Positions 23,801-34,901 of a DNA stretch of 64,000 bases are shown here, in pieces. Origin of the DNA: Cubamyces lactineus (Eukaryota; Basidiomycota; Agaricomycetes; Polyporales; Polyporaceae); assembly GCA_022376465.1 (NCBI GenBank), contig JACDTU010000003.1:868001-932000 (forward strand). Direction: 5' to 3'. Under the pieces are notes generated by a model. It ran no database searches, was not told the origin of the DNA, and saw nothing but the letters and a program-made list of their open reading frames with translations. The stretch's first letter is position 1, and the number at the start of each line of letters is the position of its first letter. A program made the translations under genes and the position numbers.

Positions 23801-24896
23801 GATCTCGTTTGAGGTCAAGGCTGGCGAGCGCGTTGGTATTGGTACGTACCTTGATTCCATGTCGGATGGTAGCGTTAGTATCTAATCACGTGATACCGCA
23901 GTCGGCCGTACTGGCAGTGGCAAGGTCAAGTCACTTGTGTAGACAGAGAGTTGTTTCGACCGCTGACCTTTTCTCAGAGTTCCTTGACACTCGCGCTCCT
24001 CCGTCTCATCTTCACTGAGGGCAAGGTGTACTACGACGGTATCGCGACTGATTCTGTCAACCTTGACGCCCTTCGTTCCCACATCACGATCATTCCCCAA
24101 GTGGTCAGTCATTGTTGTCGTAGCGTATTCAGAGGCCAGTGCTGACCCTGCCGAAAGCCGGAACTATTGAGCGGTACCTTGCGCCAAAATCTCGACCCCT
24201 TCTCCCAGTATGATGACGCCGTCCTGAACGATGCTCTGCGCGCGGCGGGCCTGTTCTCCCTGCAGAGCGAGACCGATGATGGACGGATCACTTTGGACTC
24301 GCCCATCTCGAGCGGTGGTAGCAATCTGTCCGTCGGTCAACGGCAGATTCTCGCTCTAGCGAGAGCCATCGTTCGCCAGAGCAAACTCCTCATTCTTGAC
24401 GAAGGTATGTGTGTACATTCCCAACTTACTACTCACGACTGATCCGATCCCCATCTCAGCTACTTCCGCTATTGGTCAGTATTGACTCGAGTAGTGTGCA
24501 GAGGTTTCGACGTGTTAATACCCTGTCTAGATTACGAGACCGACACGGTCATCCAGACGTCCCTGCGGCAAGAGCTTGGCAAGGATGTCACTATCCTCAC
24601 CATTGCACACCGGCTTCAGACCATCATGGATGCCGACAAAATTGTGAGTTTTTAGGGCAAAATTGATTGTATCGTCTACTCACATGAACTTTCAGCTCGT
24701 GCTTGACGCTGGCCACATCGTGAGTCATGTCGAAGTCTGGCTTTTGTGCATCACTAACGAGTACTGATAGGCCGAGTTCGGCTCTCCGAGCAAGCTTCTT
24801 AAGAACGAGAAGGGCATGCTCCGTGCGCTAGTTGACGAAAGCGGTGACAGGGATGCTTTGTACGCGATGGCGAACGCCGCTGCACCCGCTAGTTGA
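17815..24896 (+). CDS. ABCC-type (MRP/Yor1-like) full ABC transporter
   Basis: A large gene with over 20 short introns, encoding roughly 1,450-1,500 residues. It starts at ATG 17815 ([14 protein letters not shown]); TGA is at 24894-24896. Order: an N-terminal set of membrane helices (residues ~50-260), first membrane domain, NBD1, second membrane domain, NBD2. NBD1 has a Walker [10 protein letters not shown] (near 21138), a signature LSGGQK split by an intron, and Walker [13 protein letters not shown], with Asp where the catalytic Glu would be, as is usual for the degenerate site of ABCC proteins. NBD2 has [10 protein letters not shown] (intron inside), NLSVGQRQ and LLILDEATSAID with the catalytic Glu, then a TIAHRL switch His. 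A charged Lys/Glu linker follows NBD1. Such pumps export conjugates, drugs or toxins across the plasma or vacuolar membrane. The substrate is unknown. The next gene is a P450. Confidence 0.93.
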
Positions 24897-25780
24897 AGCA
24901 GAGCAGTGCGCCGCGTCTAGAGTTTTTTCGCGTCACGTTCTAGCATGGAGGCTAATGCAAGGACAATCCCGTAGAGCACAGTATCGGTAGCACATGTTTC
25001 TATCGGAAATGTACCATACGCAATTCATTCGTCATGTTGTCAATGGGAGTACGTACGTCGTATCTCTTCGGGCCGCGTATACCTTCTGCGTCCGCAGTGG
25101 GTCCCAAATGCTCTCCACCTGCAAAGTTCACCCCCTTCGTTGATTCGTAACTATCGCCCATGCGCTTCAGCATACTCCGAGTGATCGATGCAATTCAGCA
25201 GTAGGCGCTCTATCTACGCTAGGGCCAAAACAGCACTGACCTCTAGATGGTGTACAGGTCATACTTACCGAACTCCGATCACAGTGCCTATCTCAATCAT
25301 CCCTCGATAGTTGATGAGCGGGCGAGCATTTGCCAAGCCCGAGGGAGCGTGTCACAGATGCTACAGCTCACGTTAGTGCGGCACAGGCCGAAGGGTACAT
25401 CGGTCACAATCAGCGCCCACCGTTCACTCAAGGCCTCCAAGACGCTTGCAGAAGCAGGTACGCCGATAGAGCTATGGAGTAGAATGCTCTATCTCTGATG
25501 CAAAGGCTCCGTCTAGGCGCATGTATGGGCCAGGTGATCTTCGCCGGGCTGCTTCTTACCCGTACTTGCGGGTAATCTGGCGTCTCAGGCTGCACCCGTG
25601 CAGGCAATATAGCGCTCCGTTGTCTTGGACTGGCAACGAGGAGCCATGAACGAGTCCGGGGGCCCTGTTCGCGACCGAGGAACGTCAAGACAGTGCCAGC
25701 TCAGCCCCAAGGGGCGATAAAGGGCGAGCTTCATAAATGGGCCAGCGTGCCCCATGCAGAGCAGCAAGCAATCTTCAGCC
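24897..25780. other. Intergenic region
   Basis: It contains the 3' flank of the ABC transporter and the promoter of the P450. No gene or clear regulatory site was seen. Confidence 0.4.
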
Positions 25781-27849
25781 ATGGAGGTTGTCGTCCCTCC
25801 TGTGTGGGTCCGCTCGCTTATCGCTGTCGCTATCCTTGCTCTGTCCAGGTATCTGTTCACCAGCCGCAGACCACACAAGCCAGTGCCCCCTGGGCCCAGG
25901 CCATTGCCGCTGATTGGCAATGTCCTCGACATGCCAACGAAGAACCTCGGTCCAAGCTTTCGCGAGCTCACAGCCAAATACGGTACACTGAAGTATTCCT
26001 TATCCGCTATCCCTCCTTGCTGACGTGCATGTAGGCGACATCGTGTACATGAATATTCTTGGACAGCCGATGGTGATCTTGGGCTCGTATAAGGCGGTGT
26101 ACGAACTACTCGAGCAACGATCTTCAATATCGTCGGACAGGCCGCCGTCTCCAATGGCCGAATTGTCAGTTGTCTTTCTATTCCTCCGTGCATTGTGTCA
26201 CCGACTCACTTCATCGGATGGTAGGACGGGGTTCATGTGGGACTTCGCCTTGGAAGGGTACACCCAGCGTTGGCGTACACAGCGGCGAGTTTTCCACCAA
26301 CTCTTCTACCCCAACGCCATCAAGGCCTATCGTCCCACACAACTGCGGGAGGTGCACCGTCTCCTGCAGAAATTGACCACTACCCCCGACAACCTCGTGC
26401 ACCATTGTCACCAGTAAGCATTGACTCGCGAACCAAGCTCGTCAAAATGCTTACCGTCGGAATTTGGTAGTTACTTCGGTGCTACTATCATGGGTATCGT
26501 GTACGGGTTGGAGATAGCGGACGACGACGGCAAGTATCTCGTCATCGCCAGGAAGGCCCTGGACATCTTCAACGACTTCATGGTCCCTGGCCGTTACCTC
26601 GTCGAGAGCTTGCACGTGCTCCGCCATATCCCGAGCTGGTTCCCTGGGGGCGGCTTCAAACGCAAGGCGGCTGCGTGGAGAAAGGATGTCGTTGCGTTGA
26701 GGAACGTCCCCTTTGACGCTGTAATGGCGAACTTGGTACCTCGTGCTGCATGAATAGGCAGTTGCAGCGGTTCTAATCGCCTCCACTTCAGGCCAATGGA
26801 ACCGCCCGCCCGTGAATTGCCACCTCTTTGCTCGAAAAACAGGCGAATCTCGACCCGGATGAAGCAAAGGAACACGAGGAGATGTCAAGAGATGTGGCGG
26901 CACTAGCATACATCAGTGAGTCCTCCCTCCAGTCGAAGTAATCCAGTTCTCATGCTCTCTGGACCTGCGTACAGCTGGCGCAGACACGGTGAGTTTCATT
27001 CATTAATTCCAACAAACGTCGCAGGCTCATCGCGAGTATAGACATCCTCAAACGTCGTAGCCTTCTTCCTCGCAATGGTCAACTTTCCCGAAGTTCAGCG
27101 AAAAGCGCAGGCCGAGCTTGACGCGGTCGTTGGACCCACTCGCCTTCCTACATTTGACGACCGCGCCTCCCTACCATACATCAACGCGATCGTCAAGGAG
27201 TGCATGCGGTGGCACGTCGTCGTCACCCTCGGTATCCCACATCGGACCATTGCAGACGAAGTTTGCGGCGGATACTTCATTCCCAAGGGCACCGTCGTCG
27301 TGACGAATGCCTGGTAGGCCATTTCAATGCTTTCGCGCAGGAGGTAGTGACCAGCTCGATCTCGCCAGGGGCGTCTCTCGAGACCCGGAAGAATACCCTG
27401 AGCCGGAGGAGTTCCGCCCAGAGAGATTCCTTGACCCAAAGACAAGAGACCCCATGTCGTTCGTGTTCGGTAGCGGCCGGCGGTACGTCTCTCCAAATCT
27501 CCCCACAACGTCTACAATGTCCACAGAAGCTCACCAGTATGATTGTCTCCGCAGGATCTGCGCTGGCCGCCACTTCGCAGACGCGTCACTGTACATCATC
27601 GTCGCCTCCGTACTGCACTCCCCATCCATTGAGCCGCCATTGGACAGCTCAGGACGCCCCATGCGCGTTGAGCCGAAAATGACGACCGACATGCTGCTAT
27701 CGTGAGTGTATGCGTGTGTACTGCTGTTGTATATGATGAACTTCGCATGATGCATCAGATACCCTGAACCGTTCAAGTGCCGCATCACGCCTCGGTCGAA
27801 ACAGGCAGAGGCACTCATCCGGGCACAAGGGTCTTGTGGTGACGACTGA
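25781..27849 (+). pseudogene. Cytochrome P450 with one in-frame stop codon
   Basis: Nearly complete P450 of the O-methylsterigmatocystin-oxidoreductase-like kind common in polypores (~520 residues if intact). An N-terminal anchor (LIAVAILALSRYLF) is followed by a proline hinge PVPPGPRPLPLIGN. Also visible are the I-helix AGADTT-type motif ITGADTTSSN, the K-helix ExxR in KECMRW, a PERF-type motif FRPERF and the heme loop FGSGRRICAGRHF with its Cys ligand. Every intron checked joins in frame. However, in the exon after MANLANGTARP the codon at 26813-26815 is TGA, then the frame continues IATSLLEKQANLDPDEA. Premature stop at about codon 270 removes the I-helix, ExxR and heme site. No alternative splice that I tried restores the frame. 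It could be a recent pseudogene, an allele, or a sequencing error. An in-frame ATG nine codons upstream (25754) is also possible. Confidence 0.85.
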
Positions 27850-28164
27850 CTGACGTCGACATAGAATACTGGTGACCTGAAAGTTCGAGCGCCAGGTGAT
27901 CCCGGCACCTGAAAGAGGCCGCAAGGGTATAATATAGTATACGCGTGTACTGTATAGTGACACATAAAGATGATGTCAACAGCACCCAGACATTGTACAT
28001 CCTATAACACAAACAGCGAGAGAACACATTCAGAAACGCAAGCATCCATGATACACCGTCCACACCCTCGAGGGGCAACCCCCCATAGCCGTCACACGCG
28101 GACGTCGACACACCAACCTACAGCAGCAACATAGTACACGCTTCCGCACAACGCATGGGTGCGC
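27850..28164. other. Convergent intergenic region
   Basis: 315 bases between the 3' ends of the P450 (plus) and the F-box gene (minus); A/C-rich 3' UTR sequence with no gene. Confidence 0.5.
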
Positions 28165-30423
28165 TCACGGCTTGAAGCTCCAGATCTCCACCACCATCTT
28201 GCCCGACTTCTTGCTCAGGATCGCACACGTCTCGCGCGTGTACGCGACCTTCCACACGCTCTCGCTCGGCTCGCACATGTCGCGCACGAACGTGCACTGC
28301 GCCTCGCCGACACCCCTCGTCCCACCGGCACCCCCACCTGCACTTCCGCTCGCGCCGCCTCCCGATCCCGCACGCGCGGCGCGTTCGAACTCGAACTCGT
28401 ACAGCCGCACGCGGCCGTCGTTCCCGCTCGTGACGAGGAAACGTTCGTCGAGCTGGAGGCCTGACACAGAGCTGTCGTGAGCTGCGAGCCGCTGGACGAC
28501 AGCAAAGCTGTTGCCCTTGAGGGAGAACGTGATCACCCGCCCGTCTGAGCCGCCTGTGGCGAGCATCGTTGGCGTAAGCTGCAGTTGGCAGACGAGCGCA
28601 GTGTGACCTTGGAGGAGCGCGAGACACGCCCTGTACAATACGACGTAGTGAGTGCAAGCGCAGGATAAGTACCTTAGTTAGATCGCTCACCCCGTGGACG
28701 CGTCCCACACACGAACGGTAGTGTCCAGCCCGCCGCTAGCGATGCGTACACCATCGAACGCGACGGTGTATATCTGGTGGAAGTGCCCGCGGAGGACGTG
28801 CAAGCACGCGCCGCTGTCGACGTCCCACACGCGACACGTGCAGTCGTAGCTCCCGCTCACGATCCGGTTCCCGCACACGTCCAGGCAGCGCACGCTCTGC
28901 GTGTGGCCCTCCAGCACGCGCAGCAGCCGCCCCCGCTGGACGTCCCACACCCGCACCGTCCGGTCCCGCGAGCCGGACACCGCGAGCGGCCGCCCGTGCA
29001 GCACCTTCAGGCAGCGGATTGTCGACGTGTGCCCGCGCAGCGTGTATATGCAGAACCTGCTCGGATCGTGTCAGCTCAGCTCCGTCAGCGCGCTCGCGTC
29101 TCGTATCTCGCGTCGTACGACGTCAAAATGTGGGCAGATGGATACTTACCCTGACTTGACGTCCCAGACGCGCAGCTCCTTGTCGCAGCCGCCGCTCACG
29201 ACGAGTGCATTGGGCTGGCCCCACCCATCTGAGGCGCCACCTGGGGCACTCGGCTTGCCGTGGCGCGGTCGCTCAGCCTTCCCGCCCTCGACGAACGGGT
29301 CTGGGATGCTCCATTTCCTCAGACGCATCCTCTGCGGGCTGCCAGGCTTCTCTAGCCCGACTGCTGAGCGCAACGCAGGAGGTAAGCTGCCGTCCTGCGC
29401 GGGAGTGGCGACGAGCGGGTCTCCTTCTGGCGCGAACCTCGACGGGTCACCAGGTCCGAGTGGATCGCCACCCTCCGAGATGAGCGCGACAGCCCACACG
29501 CCAGACTCGTGCCCGACGAGCGTACGGCTGAGCACGCCCGTCCGAGCGCTGAATATGTGGATGCGGCTGTTGGCGAGCCCGACGACGACCCACTGTCCGT
29601 CTATTGCGATCGACGTTGGGATGGCTGGGTTCGTGAGTGGTCCGTGGTCTGGTCCAAGCTGGCCCGGCATTGTCGGGTCGGGCGCTGGAGGGTGCAGCGG
29701 CGCACGGTGCACACGGAGCAGCCTGCCCTTGTTCAGCCAGTTCGAGGCTGTGGCGCAACGTCAGCTCCTGAGAGCGAGGATCAACGGCAAGAAGGCAGGA
29801 GACTCACTTCGGAGATACTCATAGATGAAGAACTTCCTGTACGGGAAGCTCGTGTTGGGTGGCCGTGGCTGGAGACCGCGAGGCGTAAATAGAGGGCTCC
29901 GGCGAGGATCGGCCTCTGAGCTGCTATTCGGACTGCCTTCTTGGAACACCGGCACAGGAGGCGGATCGCGCATGTGTTCGCGGCGGTACGCCTCCACCGC
30001 ATGCGCATCACGAGAGAAGCCGTGGCGGATGCACATCGTCTTCCACAGATATTCGTCCTTGAGCAGTTCGTTCCAGTACTTGCTCACAAGCGCAGCCTGG
30101 GCGAGCGTCCGCGGGTCGTCAATGAAGCTTAGGATATAGAGTGAGACTTCTGGTGGGAGCGCGCGGAGGAAGTCGCGCTTGAGCATCGGCGCGATCGTCG
30201 TCGAGAGGAAGAGGAGCTCGATGGGTGTGCATTCCTGGATGATCGCGTACAGGTGCTGTCGGCGAGCAGAGGCGGGGAGAGAGGAGAACGCGGCGACATG
30301 GGAGGCTATCGCAGGATCAGAGCTCGCAAACGAGTACTGCTGTGGAGGTGGCGATGGAGCGGGGGTCGGCGGGGGGATGATGGGCATGTACAGAGTCGTT
30401 GGTGGTGGCTGAGAGGAAGCCAT
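28165..30423 (-). CDS. F-box/WD40-repeat protein (Cdc4/Fbw7-like ubiquitin ligase subunit)
   Basis: ATG 30423 opens MASSQPPPTTLYMPIIPPP, followed by a Pro-rich leader. The F-box lies at residues ~90-140: LPPEVSLYILSFIDDP, then ALVSKYWNELLKDEYLWK. A helical linker (SFPYRKFFIYEYLR, then TSNWLNKG after an intron) leads to a propeller of about seven or eight WD repeats, for example DKELRVWDVKSG, DRTVRVWDVQRG, DCTCRVWDVDSG and DTTVRVWDASTG. A Gly/Ala-rich insert (residues in GGGASGSAGGGAGG) interrupts the last blades, and the end is KMVVEIWSFKP. Family knowledge: the F-box binds Skp1 in an SCF ligase and the propeller binds phosphorylated substrates. The architecture is Cdc4/Fbw7-like; the exact orthology (Cdc4, Met30 or another) is not settled. 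A GTG-led extension upstream is unlikely to be used. Confidence 0.92.
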
Positions 30424-31138
30424 GGCGGTCGCGATGAGGAGATCTGACGGGGATATACGAGACAAGCCGTGACAGTTGAGCGTGCACAGTCGGAGGAGAG
30501 TGGGACGAAAGCGGCTCGTTCCAGTGCGGGTATGGCTCACTGTGGCTGGATGGGAAGTGACCTCGATCCTTCTGTCCTCGGATGCGTTTGATGATATTGT
30601 CTCAGAAACTGATGCAGCGAACCGTTGCGCGTCCTTCTCAATAGTCTGGAGTGTCGAAGAAGAGCAAGAACACGCTGGTGAGCGAAGAGAGCGACGGAGC
30701 AGCGCTGAGGGTCGGCGAGGCGTACCTATCAGTTCAGCCTGTCAAGCAGAGTTCCTTCGCAGCTCTGCAATTACCGTCGCCGTTCCACTCTTCCCAGTCG
30801 TAAACGTCAAGAAGGCCTTGTCAAGTGCGGGGGTACGTGGCGGTAGCGTCCAAGTCGGAGAACTCGAGGCGGCTGGGGCTGCAGTGAGCAGTTCCTCGAG
30901 ACAATAGCTATATGCGGGGAAAGTGTTCAGCCGCGAGATTGGGTTGTGGAGCTGATGGTGGCCGTCGGCTAGATTATAGCAACTCGCGTTGTCGAGCAAG
31001 TCGACGAGAACTCTCCACAGCGAAAGTTGAGCGAGAGCTGCTAAGGAGAGGCACGGAGGTCAAGGTCGTGAGCAAGTTGTGAATACGCCAGATGAGAGCT
31101 GTGAGTACCGCTATGTTCTGTATACATTGCCCCCACGC
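30424..31138. other. Upstream region of the F-box gene
   Basis: Open frames exist on both strands: plus 30476-30907, and minus 30742-30999, whose ending TATVIAELRRNSA looks moderately coding-like. None has a recognised domain or a clear start and splice structure, so no gene is called. It acts at least as the F-box gene promoter. Confidence 0.35.
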
Positions 31139-31183
31139 GGATTCGAAACCGTAGCCTCGAGGTTGCGGTCCGCCGCTGAGCCA
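31139..31183 (-). other. tRNA-like sequence with A-box and B-box (degenerate tRNA or SINE head)
   Basis: Read on the minus strand, 31183-31173 is TGGCTCAGCGG, a match to the RNA polymerase III A-box. 31150-31139 is GGTTTCGAATCC, a B-box with one extra T. They are only 22 bases apart, about ten fewer than in a normal tRNA. The flanks do not pair as an acceptor stem and no T-run terminator follows closely. This is therefore not a functional tRNA. A decayed tRNA copy or the tRNA-derived head of a SINE fits better. Confidence 0.4.
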
Positions 31184-33551
31184 CCACGTGACTGTCTGTA
31201 CATCACAGACGCTCGCAGCGTATACGAGGCTCATTCAAGTTCAGCACTATGTTGTTGCATCTGTACCTTTCAATCGTTTGGTCGCTCGCATAGGCAGAAA
31301 AATGCGTACAACTGCCCGTATGCAGAGTTTCTTGAGAGGCCGCAGAGGTGATGTACTGATTGATTAGATACTGAAGTCTCACAAAAACGCCCATATACTG
31401 CTCCTTCAAGCTTGTTCGGGAGCATATTCTGGTCCTAACGCCGACGCCCTGTACTTGCTGACGCACACCTGTTTTCCCCAGATACTCGCCTCCTACCCTC
31501 GCGATTTCGGTTGCCAAGAGCACGGGGGAAAGGATCAGCACGAACATGCTCTCTAACCGACTCCCCGTTCATATAGGCTTACAGCCACGGCACAGGGGTC
31601 GAACGATCGCTTCAAGCCTAAGTGCTCAGGGTCCCATGAATGCCTGCACCCGCAATCGCGGCCGTCGCGGCCATCGGCGACGCATGTGCAGAACAGGTGA
31701 AGTGAAGTGAACCAGCATTCTGCCTCGTGTCTATAACTGACTTGACCATGCCCTCTCCAGAGCCGTCCGACCGCCACCGCCGCCTCGCTGCTGGACACAG
31801 GCCGGATGCACGGTCGAGGGTCGATACGGGCAGTACCCCACCTTGCTGTGCGACTCCCCCTCTCATGGACAGCAAGCAAGCAAGTACGGTGCCGTTTCCA
31901 AACGACCCCGCCACATACCCCACGATCAGTGAAGCTGTACCATGTCTTTCGGGACGTTGACTGCACCCCACGACCTCCCGCGAGCCCACCTGGCTTCGAG
32001 GCGGACGAGAGCGTACGTCCGACGCGTCCGGATGCGCTTCTTTCGGCCCTCGTCCGACCTGGTCGACCTTCTTTCTCGGGGCGAGCATGCGAGACGTGAC
32101 ATGCAGACGGCCACGGCATTCGCTTAGCAGGTGGGCTCCTCCTCTCGGCTTCTTACCGTGGTTTCGGCGCACCCTCACGGTGCTGAGATGCTGACTACGC
32201 ACCTCAGCAGTTCTCTCCGTATCGGAGTGTTCGTACACGGATGCCAACTTGGAAACTCGCGGCTTGCCACGCTTCTCGCACTGCGGCGAACGCGCGAGGC
32301 CTTCTCCGAGTCTATACCGCCCTTCCAGCCTCCCGCGAACTTGAAGCAGAAGCAGGACCCTGCACCGTCGCACCGAAGAGGGCGAGCAGGCCACTATATC
32401 AATCGCCGACCGGACAATTCGCTCGGGATTTCGGTTTTCGCTTAGCTCCCCTCGCTGCTCGGCGACACCACTAGCACGGCCCATGCCGTGTGCTGGCGCC
32501 CGAGCTGCCCTCTGCGCTCGACCGACGACCGACCTCGGCCAGGTGCATTCTCCGCGTCACGATCGACAAGGGACACGGGCCTGAGCACGACGTCGAGCAC
32601 GGTCACGCACATGGCCGCTCGGGTTTCCAGCGCCCAGCCGACCGCAGACGCGTCGCACTAGCTCGCCCGCATTCCGCCGGGCGAGCGATGGCGGCTGTAC
32701 GCTGCTGCAGTCGCAGGGCGAAATCTGCGCACTTGAACGCGTATCGGTTTTCCTGGCGTGGAGATGGCAGCCTCTCGGACGGGTGCACGCTGTGTGGCAA
32801 ACGGTGTTGCGTGGCGCTCCCGACATCGACATCGGCACCCGGGACGCATCCGCCTACAGATGATGCGTTTTATGCGTAGTGGTACGTGTGTCACAACAAT
32901 CGTCAGCCATCCGTGAACGATACACGCCCACACAGCGCGAGGGCAGCGCAATGCTGTTACCGCTCGTTATGAAGCTCATCACGTCGCTGCCGCGCACTAG
33001 TCGATATCGGTATGTTGATGGCGTGGGACGATAGCCTCGGTAGGATGCCGTACGTCCGCGCCTTCGTCTTCTCCGCCCGCGAAGTCGCACGCCGTCTAGC
33101 AACTCGCAGAAGAGATCAGCCTGAGTAGTACGCGTGGAGGCCCCATCGCGCAGAGTTTCATCTCTTACGTCGCCCAGAGCCTCGTGGTCCCCGAGCAGGC
33201 CTCGTGGCCCGTCGTCCGTCATCATTAATCATGGACGATACCCCAAGCGTCCTTCGACAGACGGGTGTGGCGCCTGGGGAATGCATCCGTGTAGCACTTC
33301 ACAATAAGAAAAACCATGAAAGTCAATCAACGTATGTGCTTTTTACGAGTCTATACGCGCAAACTCTGACTTGATTGCTATGGATCTCATAGGCACCATA
33401 CGATTGACTATAATGCATGAATAATCTCCGAGCCCATGCATAGGGAATCCCGTCCACTGAGGCCATGAATCTCCCGCCCTTTCCATTACGATAGATCCTC
33501 CTTCAAAACCATTACACGCGAGCGTCTTACTCTAAGATTAGGTCCGAAACC
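31184..33551. other. Gene-poor region with a GC-rich block
   Basis: About 31600-33230 is clearly GC-richer than its surroundings and has long open frames on both strands at once (for example minus 31618-32484, 288 codons, and several plus frames). These Arg/Ser/Ala-rich, low-complexity readings are what GC-rich non-coding DNA produces; I found no domain, intron pattern or convincing start. From about 33240 the base composition drops to A/T-rich and stays so into the fold-back element. Confidence 0.4.
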
Positions 33552-34901
33552 GCACCGTGGGCATATGAGCATGGTACACCTCGAACCATCGTGTATTCAT
33601 GGTGATAACAGTCTGCATGGACTCCGCATGTAGCCGTTATATTTCGGAGCTGGAAAACATTGAATATGGGGATAACGATTCACGCTAAAACCCGCGGGCT
33701 GTGACCCTATGGCAGACGGCTGTGAAGCACTGCGTGTAGTATATACGTGTAATTTAGGATACCCGGGATCTCAAAAAAAAAAAAAAGAATATGGGGATAA
33801 CGTTATTCATCCAGAATAATCCGCGTTAGGCCATGCCGAAAGTATTTTGTTTGTTCCGACCAGTCGATACTATCGGGAATGGGACCACCGTGACTTCAGT
33901 ATGGTACAGTGTGGACCATGTTGAACGTGTTCAAGGGGAAGACGGGTGTACCACGTTATTCCTTTGTTATACGATCAACAGATAGATACACCGCGGCCAT
34001 TAAAGTATGTCCTGCTTCAGAACACTTTGGATACATAGCAAACATCAGGAAAGCCTGAAATCTCCATTCGTATCATATGGTCGCGCATGGACGGATGGAG
34101 GCGCTGGAGGAACCCCCCGAATTATGGAGGCGCTCGTCTCCATCTGGCTCTGGATGGATCCTTTCCCACGACCTGGGAAGGCTCGTCCTGCGTTGCCTAC
34201 GCACAAGGGTCTCAAATTTGTTCAATAAACGGACTCTGTGACTTACGCGCAAACGATTTAGGTCGCTTTTATGGTATGCATTTGCTATATGGAAGGGGTC
34301 GGTAAACCGCCCTGGAGAATGGGCTGGGCGCCTGGAGCGATGGAGGCCCTGGAGACGCCCACCTCCATCTGGAGATTTAACACTTTCCTGATGAATGGTC
34401 AGATCATGAAACCCCGACAACGATTGGCCGGAACAATGTAGAGACATGCGGAAAACATGCGTTGGTTTGCATGCATTTAGCATAGTCTCAAGATGGTCCA
34501 CAGCTGACAGTATGGTCTTTGTATGGTGACGTAGTGCACTAGAGCGAAGTACGGTTATCCCATTTGAAACTACATTCACCATGATGTATTCAAAGCGTCC
34601 CGAAGCGGGACATATTTGAATGGCCGCGGTAATCTATCTGTCGATCATATAATGTACAAAGGAATAACGTGGTACACCCGTCTTCCCCTTGAACACGTTC
34701 AACATGGTCCACACTGTACCATACTGAAGTCACGGTGGTCCCATTCCCGATAGTATCGACTGGTCGGAACAAACAAAATACTTTCGGCATGGCCTAACGC
34801 GGATTATTCTGGATGAATAACGTTATCCCCATATTCAATGTTTTCCAGCTCCGAAATATAATGGCTACATGCGGAGTACCATGCTCATATGCCCACGGTG
34901 C
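33552..34901. repeat. Large inverted repeat (fold-back element), ~1.35 kb
   Basis: The outer ends are GCACCGTGGGCATATGAGC (33552) and its complement ending at 34901. The left arm runs to about 34064, the right arm starts at about 34370, and the ~300 bp spacer holds GGAGGCG/CTGGAGG-type repeats that are themselves partly inverted. From about 33803 to 33968 the left arm is identical, base for base, to the complement of about 34655-34820. Inward of that the arms drop to roughly 80-85% and each has private gaps. No transposase was seen. A small shared frame beginning MPKVFCLFRPVDTIG occurs in both arms (ATG 33833 plus, ATG 34790 minus), probably by chance. Transcription across it would give a long hairpin RNA. 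Confidence 0.88.
33662..33802 (+). mobile_element. Short poly(A)-tailed insertion with 16 bp target-site duplication
   Basis: A 109 bp segment (33678-33786) ends in 14 A and is flanked by two identical copies of GAATATGGGGATAACG (33662-33677 and 33787-33802). The other arm of the inverted repeat has the same site once (34821-34836, complement) with no insert. A tail, a direct repeat and an empty site together are the signature of LINE-machinery retrotransposition. The source could be a 5'-truncated LINE, a SINE or a captured RNA; the 95 bp body is not one I recognise. Confidence 0.82.

Noticed and set aside
30424..30540. An N-terminal extension of the F-box protein from a GTG-led frame
   Set aside because: GTG is not a normal fungal start; ATG 30423 begins a typical Pro-rich leader.
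31618..32484. A 288-codon minus-strand open frame
   Set aside because: Several other frames are open across the same GC-rich DNA, the composition is Arg/Ser/Ala-rich without domains, and no introns or conserved start are visible.
34590..34790. A 66-codon frame (MPKVFCLFRPV...) present in both fold-back arms, suggestive of a gene in the element
   Set aside because: It is short and has no recognised domain. Its presence in both arms is explained by the near-identical DNA, and the frames diverge at the end.
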